Assembly: GCA_945874815.1 (NCBI GenBank)
Contig: CAMCIE010000093.1
Span: forward strand, 1-6,102
Direction of reading: 5' to 3'
Source of the DNA: an uncultured Bacteroidales bacterium
Lineage (GTDB): Bacteria; Bacteroidota; Bacteroidia; Bacteroidales; UBA932
DNA length: 6,102 nucleotides
The translations under genes were made by a program, and so were the position numbers. The notes under the pieces were generated by a model, which did not search any database, was not told where the DNA came from, and saw only the letters and a list, made by a program, of their open reading frames with translations. The first letter of the stretch is position 1; each line of letters starts with the position of its first letter. Of the stretch, positions 1-3,158 are shown piece by piece.

Positions 1-63
1 CACCAGTTTGCTAAACTGACGTACGGGATTACCGTACCGGGGGTTCGAATCCCCCTCTCACCG
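1..63 (+). tRNA. tRNA-Ser (anticodon GCU), 3' part, truncated by window start
   Basis: This is the 3' two thirds of a class II tRNA. The anticodon loop is TTGCTAA (8-14) with anticodon GCT at 10-12, closed by stem 4-7/15-18; the outermost pair, C3 with A19, is mismatched. A long variable arm follows (stem 21-26 with 32-37, loop 27-31), which marks Ser, Leu or Tyr type tRNAs. The T arm is GGGGG/CCCCC (39-43, 51-55) around TTCGAAT. The acceptor 3' strand is TCTCACC (56-62), and G63 is the discriminator base, as expected for serine. CCA is not encoded: the next bases are CAA. The 5' acceptor strand and D arm lie before base 1. Confidence 0.95.
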
Positions 64-125
64 CAAATCAAAGAAAGAGAGTCGCGACAAGCTTGCTTGA
101 TCGCGACTCTCTTTCTTTGATTTGC
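63..125 (+). terminator. Perfect 25-bp inverted repeat after tRNA-Ser, probable terminator
   Basis: Bases 63-87 and 101-125 are exact reverse complements. The 13-nt loop (88-100) can add a further 4 bp (CAAG 88-91 with CTTG 96-99). The 5' arm is purine-rich (A/G) after the tRNA, the core is GTCGCGA/TCGCGAC, and the 3' arm is C/T-rich with short T runs. That is the general form of an intrinsic terminator that could work in both directions, but there is no uninterrupted T tract. The stem starts on the discriminator base of the tRNA, so it directly abuts the mature 3' end and could influence 3' processing. A repeated mobile palindrome inserted at the tRNA end is the alternative. Confidence 0.6.
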
Positions 126-128
126 AAA

Positions 129-214
129 GCCCCGCCGCAGGCGGGGCGGGGATGTCGGAGCGCAGCGACGAAATCCCGGTGAGAGGGATGAGTGCCAACG
201 GCACAAATCCCACC
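129..214 (+). repeat. GC-rich cassette of three consecutive hairpins (REP-like element?)
   Basis: Three stem-loops follow one another. The first is GCCCCGCC/GGCGGGGC (129-136 with 140-147, loop GCA). The second pairs GGGAT (149-153) with ATCCC (173-177), with an inner GTCG/CGAC (154-157 with 166-169). The third pairs GGGAT (185-189) with ATCCC (207-211), with an inner GTGCC/GGCAC (192-196 with 200-204) closed by loop AAC. The second and third hairpins share one architecture: an outer GGGAT/ATCCC, an asymmetric or purine internal loop, then an inner stem. This looks like a dispersed structured intergenic repeat rather than coding DNA. An open frame across it (122-316) encodes low-complexity Pro/Asn-rich sequence and I regard it as spurious. 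Copy number in the genome cannot be seen from here. Confidence 0.5.
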
Positions 215-250
215 AGCAACCCAATCCCTCCCCCAGTTGACCCCAATAAT

Positions 251-328
251 CCGGAAAACAAGCCATTTCCCGGACAAAACTCCCTGAAACCCAAATATAT
301 CCGGAGATTGGCCTAATTTCCGGACAAA
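251..328. repeat. Degenerate direct repeat, period 50 nt, with paired CCGGA motifs
   Basis: CCGGA occurs at 251, 270, 301 and 320, giving spacings of 19, 31 and 19. Aligned at a 50-nt offset, 251-278 and 301-328 agree at 19 of 28 positions, and the last nine (CCGGACAAA) are identical. The unit could be an old duplication, part of a dispersed intergenic repeat, or two double sites for a DNA-binding protein. There is no ORF, RNA family or promoter that I recognise here. Chance similarity is possible. Confidence 0.35.
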
Positions 329-470
329 TTCTAACAATCGAGTCAACTACAATCAGGAAAATTATCACAACCTGAAAATCACTGTCCTCACCAATCCTCT
401 CCACACAGCGCTGTAGGCGGTCCCGATGCTCACGGTTCGGGCAAAAAGAGAATTCTTTCAAAATTTTAAG
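329..470. other. Intergenic stretch without a recognisable gene
   Basis: I see no coding region here. The only structures are a 10-bp self-complementary site ACAGCGCTGT (405-414) and a weak CCCGA/TCGGG stem (422-426 with 437-441). Base composition changes from the GC-rich repeats upstream to the AT-rich promoter region downstream. The whole gap between the tRNA and the first gene is about 510 nt. Confidence 0.5.
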
Positions 471-476
471 AAATCC

Positions 477-497
477 AAATAATTTTTCAAATTATTT
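477..497. promoter_or_regulatory. 9-bp AT-only palindrome next to the promoter, possible operator
   Basis: AAATAATTT (477-485) and AAATTATTT (489-497) are exact reverse complements separated by TTC. The site ends two bases before the -7 element and covers the place where a -33 box would be. A repressor or activator bound here would control the downstream gene pair. Because the region is AT-rich, a chance palindrome cannot be ruled out. Confidence 0.35.
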
Positions 498-499
498 AC

Positions 500-507
500 T
501 ATATTTG
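500..507 (+). promoter_or_regulatory. Bacteroidota-type -7 promoter element
   Basis: TATATTTG matches the Bacteroidota sigma-70 (sigma-ABfr) consensus TAnnTTTG exactly. Transcription would start a few bases downstream, giving a leader of roughly 60 nt before the ATG at 577. No good TTTG -33 box lies about 19-21 bp upstream; that place is taken by the AT-only palindrome, so the promoter may depend on an activator. The leader contains a small hairpin (TCGC-TTAT-GCGA) and no Shine-Dalgarno sequence. Confidence 0.55.
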
Positions 508-576
508 GGCAATTATCGCTTATGCGAAAGCAGAAAGGTTGGATATTGAAAGAAATTGTTAAAATTCAAATACATT

Positions 577-1653
577 ATGAACAGCAGACGTGACTTCTTA
601 AAGGAAATGGCCATCGGTGGAGCAGCCTTGACACTCTCTCCACTTCTTTCCGCATGCGAAAGAGACAAACAGCAGATAGTAACCGCTTCAGACTCACCGC
701 TGATTGTCCCGAAAGCTAACGGACTTCAGATTACCGGAACATTCCTTGATGAGATTTCCCATGACATCCCTCATCAGAACTGGGGAGAAAAGGAATGGGA
801 CCAGGATTTCCAGAACATGAAGGCAATAGGTATCGACACGGTGATAATGATCCGTTCAGGATACCGCAAATTCGTGACATATCCTTCAAAATATCTGTTG
901 AAGAAAGGATGCTACATGCCTTCTGTCGATTTGCTCGATATGTTCCTCCGTCTTGCTGACAAATATGGAATGAAATTCTATTTCGGCCTTTATGATTCAG
1001 GAAAATACTGGGACACAGGCGATATGAGATGGGAAGTGGAAGACAATAAATATGTGATAGACGAAGTCTGGGAGAACTATGGTTCTAAGCACAAAAGCTT
1101 CGGGGGATGGTATATAAGCGGAGAAATAAGCCGTGCCACCAAGGGAGCCATAGGAGCCTTCCACACCATGGGCAAGCAGTGCAAGGATGTATCAGGCGGG
1201 CTGCCAACATTCATTTCACCATGGATTGACGGAAAGAAGGCCATAATGGGCACCAGCAAGAAAGTCAATGACAATGCGGTGACAGTGGACCAGCATGAGA
1301 AAGAGTGGAACGAAATATTCGACGGCATTCACGATGTTGTGGACGCTTGTGCTTTCCAGGACGGACACATTGACTATGACGAACTTGATGCATTTTTCAC
1401 TGTAAACAAGAAACTTGCAGACAAATACGGAATGCAGTGCTGGACAAACGCAGAATCATTTGACCGTGACATGCCTATCAACTTCCTTCCAATCAAATTT
1501 GACAAACTGCGCATGAAACTCGAAGCCGCCAAGAGGGCAGGCTATGACAAGGCAATCACCTTCGAATTCTCACATTTCATGAGCCCTCAGTCCGCATACC
1601 TGCAGGCAGGACACCTATATGACAGGTACAAAGAATATTTTGGAATAAAGTAA
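577..1653 (+). CDS. Tat-exported lipoprotein, DUF4434-type TIM-barrel (putative glycosidase)
   Basis: The protein has 358 residues from the ATG at 577. A TTG 21 nt upstream (556) would keep the frame, but it would put seven residues before a clean twin-arginine signal. Residues 1-27 hold the Tat motif SRRDFLK (R4, R5), a hydrophobic stretch and a lipobox LSAC with Cys27, so a lipid-anchored envelope protein is predicted. From about residue 50 the sequence (ITGTFLDEISHD, then QNWGEKEWDQDF) fits the DUF4434 family, TIM-barrel proteins of the Bacteroidota regarded as glycoside-hydrolase-like. Acidic residues at expected strand ends are E183 (GWYISGEIS), E293 (WTNAESFD) and E330 (ITFEFSHF), candidate catalytic carboxylates by inference. 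No substrate can be assigned. The gene is first in a likely two-gene operon, 22 nt before the oxidoreductase, with no Shine-Dalgarno. The family call is from memory of the motif pattern; the export signal is seen directly. Confidence 0.85.
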   Translation: MNSRRDFLKEMAIGGAALTLSPLLSACERDKQQIVTASDSPLIVPKANGLQITGTFLDEISHDIPHQNWGEKEWDQDFQNMKAIGIDTVIMIRSGYRKFVTYPSKYLLKKGCYMPSVDLLDMFLRLADKYGMKFYFGLYDSGKYWDTGDMRWEVEDNKYVIDEVWENYGSKHKSFGGWYISGEISRATKGAIGAFHTMGKQCKDVSGGLPTFISPWIDGKKAIMGTSKKVNDNAVTVDQHEKEWNEIFDGIHDVVDACAFQDGHIDYDELDAFFTVNKKLADKYGMQCWTNAESFDRDMPINFLPIKFDKLRMKLEAAKRAGYDKAITFEFSHFMSPQSAYLQAGHLYDRYKEYFGIK

Positions 1654-1675
1654 ACCATAGATAAAATCATATAAT

Positions 1676-3115
1676 ATGGACAGAAAAGAATTTCTGAAGA
1701 GCCTTGGTCTGCTTACAGCCGGAGCCGCAATCATACCTTCCGAAGGGACCATCAGGGCGGCAGAACGCTTTTCCGGAGCAGGTGCAAACGGCCAGTCAAC
1801 AGTTGACATGGCCACTGACAAAGAAGTTGATTTCCCGGTCAAATCTTTGAGAGCCAATGTGAACGGAGGACCAGTGAAGGTGATAATCATAGGTGCCGGC
1901 AACAGAGGCCGTACTTATGCTGAATATGCCAGGAAATTCCCTGAGTGCATGCAGGTAGTCGGCGTTTCCGATATCCGTGAAAGCCGAAAGAATGCAATGG
2001 GAGACACGTATGGAATACCGGCAGAACACCGTTTCGGCGACTGGAGCGAAGTCTTCAAAGTTGCAAAATTTGCCGATGCCGTGGTAATATCAACCCCGGA
2101 TGACCTGCATTATGATCCGTGCATGAAGGCATTGCAATGGGGATATGACGTACTTCTGGAAAAGCCTGTCGCACAGACGGAAAAGGAATGCACCGACATT
2201 GCCGCCCAGGCACATAAATATGGAAGGATCGTGGCCGTTTGCCACGTCCTGAGGTACAGCCCTTATTTCAGGGCAATGTACCAGACTTTGAGGGATGGAA
2301 TGATAGGAAAGCTGATAAGCATTCAGCACATGGAACCGATAGAGTGCCGCCACATGGCACATTCCTATGTCAGGGGAAACTGGAGAGATTCGAAGAAAAC
2401 CACTCCGATAATCCTTGCCAAGAGCTGTCATGACCTTGATATCCTCCGTTGGTTTGTAGGCAAGCCTTGCAAGACCATAGTTGCGGACGGCTCCCTCACA
2501 TGGTTCAGGCCTGAGAATGCACCGGAAGGGGCTCCAAAGCGTTGCACTGACGGCTGTCCTCATGAATCAACATGCCCTTATTCTGCAATCGATATCTATG
2601 TGAAAAGGAAACAGCACCTCGGAGTCTTCGACCTTAAGAACTCCCGCGATGAGCAGGAAATCATGTCCAGGATATCCGATCCGAACAATGAATGGGGAAG
2701 GTGCGTGTATTTCTGCGACAACGACCAGCCGGATCACTTTGTCAGCGAAATGGTCTTCGAGGATGGCACCACAGCCTCTTTTTCAATGGAAGCATTCACT
2801 CCTTTCGGAGGCCGCAGGACCAGAATCATGGGAACAACGGGATATATCGAAGGCAACGGAAGTTCCTTTACTGTCTATGAATTCCGAAGCAACAGGAAAC
2901 TCGTATGGGATAAGAAAGTCAGTGAAATCCCTGAGTATAAAGGCTCCGGACATGGAGGAGGAGACATGGCCCTTGTATGCGATTTCCTTGAAGCCGTATC
3001 CGCCCATGATGAATCCAAGCTCACAAGCAGCATAGATGCTTCAATCGAGAGTCATGTCATGGGATTCCGTGCTGAAAAGAGCCGCCTGTCCAACAAAAAA
3101 GTATCTATGAAATAA
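1676..3115 (+). CDS. Exported-type Gfo/Idh/MocA family NAD(P)-dependent oxidoreductase
   Basis: The protein has 479 residues. The N-terminus (DRKEFLK, then hydrophobic GLLTAGAAII) resembles a Tat signal but has Arg-Lys in place of Arg-Arg. The mature part starts with a Rossmann fold: KVIIIGAGNRG (GxGxxG at 73-78), and an acidic residue, D99, after the second strand, which favours NAD(H) over NADP(H). The family's EKP motif is at 162-164 (K163, catalytic or cofactor lysine), and SCHDLDILRW gives H252 and D255 of the substrate site. An insertion carries a cysteine cluster, C290-x3-C294-x5-C300 in KRCTDGCPHESTCPY, which could bind a metal; I recall similar Cys-rich inserts in one branch of the family. 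The likely reaction is oxidation or reduction of a sugar or sugar derivative; the substrate is unknown. The gene follows the DUF4434 gene after 22 nt, so the two are probably co-transcribed. The stop codon lies in the loop of a hairpin serving the opposing gene. Confidence 0.92.
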   Translation: MDRKEFLKSLGLLTAGAAIIPSEGTIRAAERFSGAGANGQSTVDMATDKEVDFPVKSLRANVNGGPVKVIIIGAGNRGRTYAEYARKFPECMQVVGVSDIRESRKNAMGDTYGIPAEHRFGDWSEVFKVAKFADAVVISTPDDLHYDPCMKALQWGYDVLLEKPVAQTEKECTDIAAQAHKYGRIVAVCHVLRYSPYFRAMYQTLRDGMIGKLISIQHMEPIECRHMAHSYVRGNWRDSKKTTPIILAKSCHDLDILRWFVGKPCKTIVADGSLTWFRPENAPEGAPKRCTDGCPHESTCPYSAIDIYVKRKQHLGVFDLKNSRDEQEIMSRISDPNNEWGRCVYFCDNDQPDHFVSEMVFEDGTTASFSMEAFTPFGGRRTRIMGTTGYIEGNGSSFTVYEFRSNRKLVWDKKVSEIPEYKGSGHGGGDMALVCDFLEAVSAHDESKLTSSIDASIESHVMGFRAEKSRLSNKKVSMK

Positions 3116-3134
3116 GTTTTTTCACAGATACTTT
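3095..3134 (-). terminator. Intrinsic terminator of the minus-strand gene, inside the end of the plus-strand gene
   Basis: Bases 3098-3112 and 3120-3134 form a 15-bp stem around a 7-nt loop (3113-3119). Read on the plus strand there is one A-C mismatch (3107/3125). In minus-strand RNA the same position is a U-G wobble, so all 15 pairs form. The A run 3095-3100 becomes six U residues at the 3' side of the minus-strand hairpin. The hairpin begins 24 nt after the TAG stop of the minus-strand gene. The stem is AT-rich and so not very stable. It overlaps the last codons and the stop of the oxidoreductase gene. Confidence 0.7.
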
Positions 3135-3158
3135 CCGTAATTCAAATTATAACAAGGC

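Noticed and set aside
122..316. 64-residue plus-strand ORF and overlapping minus-strand ORFs in the repeat region
   Set aside because: The translations are low-complexity and run across the hairpin cassette. They have no recognisable domain, and no start context or promoter supports them.
422..441. CCCGA/TCGGG hairpin as a terminator or riboswitch part
   Set aside because: Only five base pairs with a 10-nt loop and no following T run; upstream of the likely transcription start.
556..576. TTG start extending the DUF4434 protein by seven residues
   Set aside because: The ATG at 577 places the twin-arginine motif at residues 4-5, as in typical Tat signals. The TTG has no Shine-Dalgarno and the added residues have no role in an export signal.
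1635..1675. Internal promoter for the oxidoreductase (TATTTTGG near the end of the first gene)
   Set aside because: It is one T short of the TAnnTTTG consensus and lacks a partner -33 box. The 22-nt gap is better explained by co-transcription.
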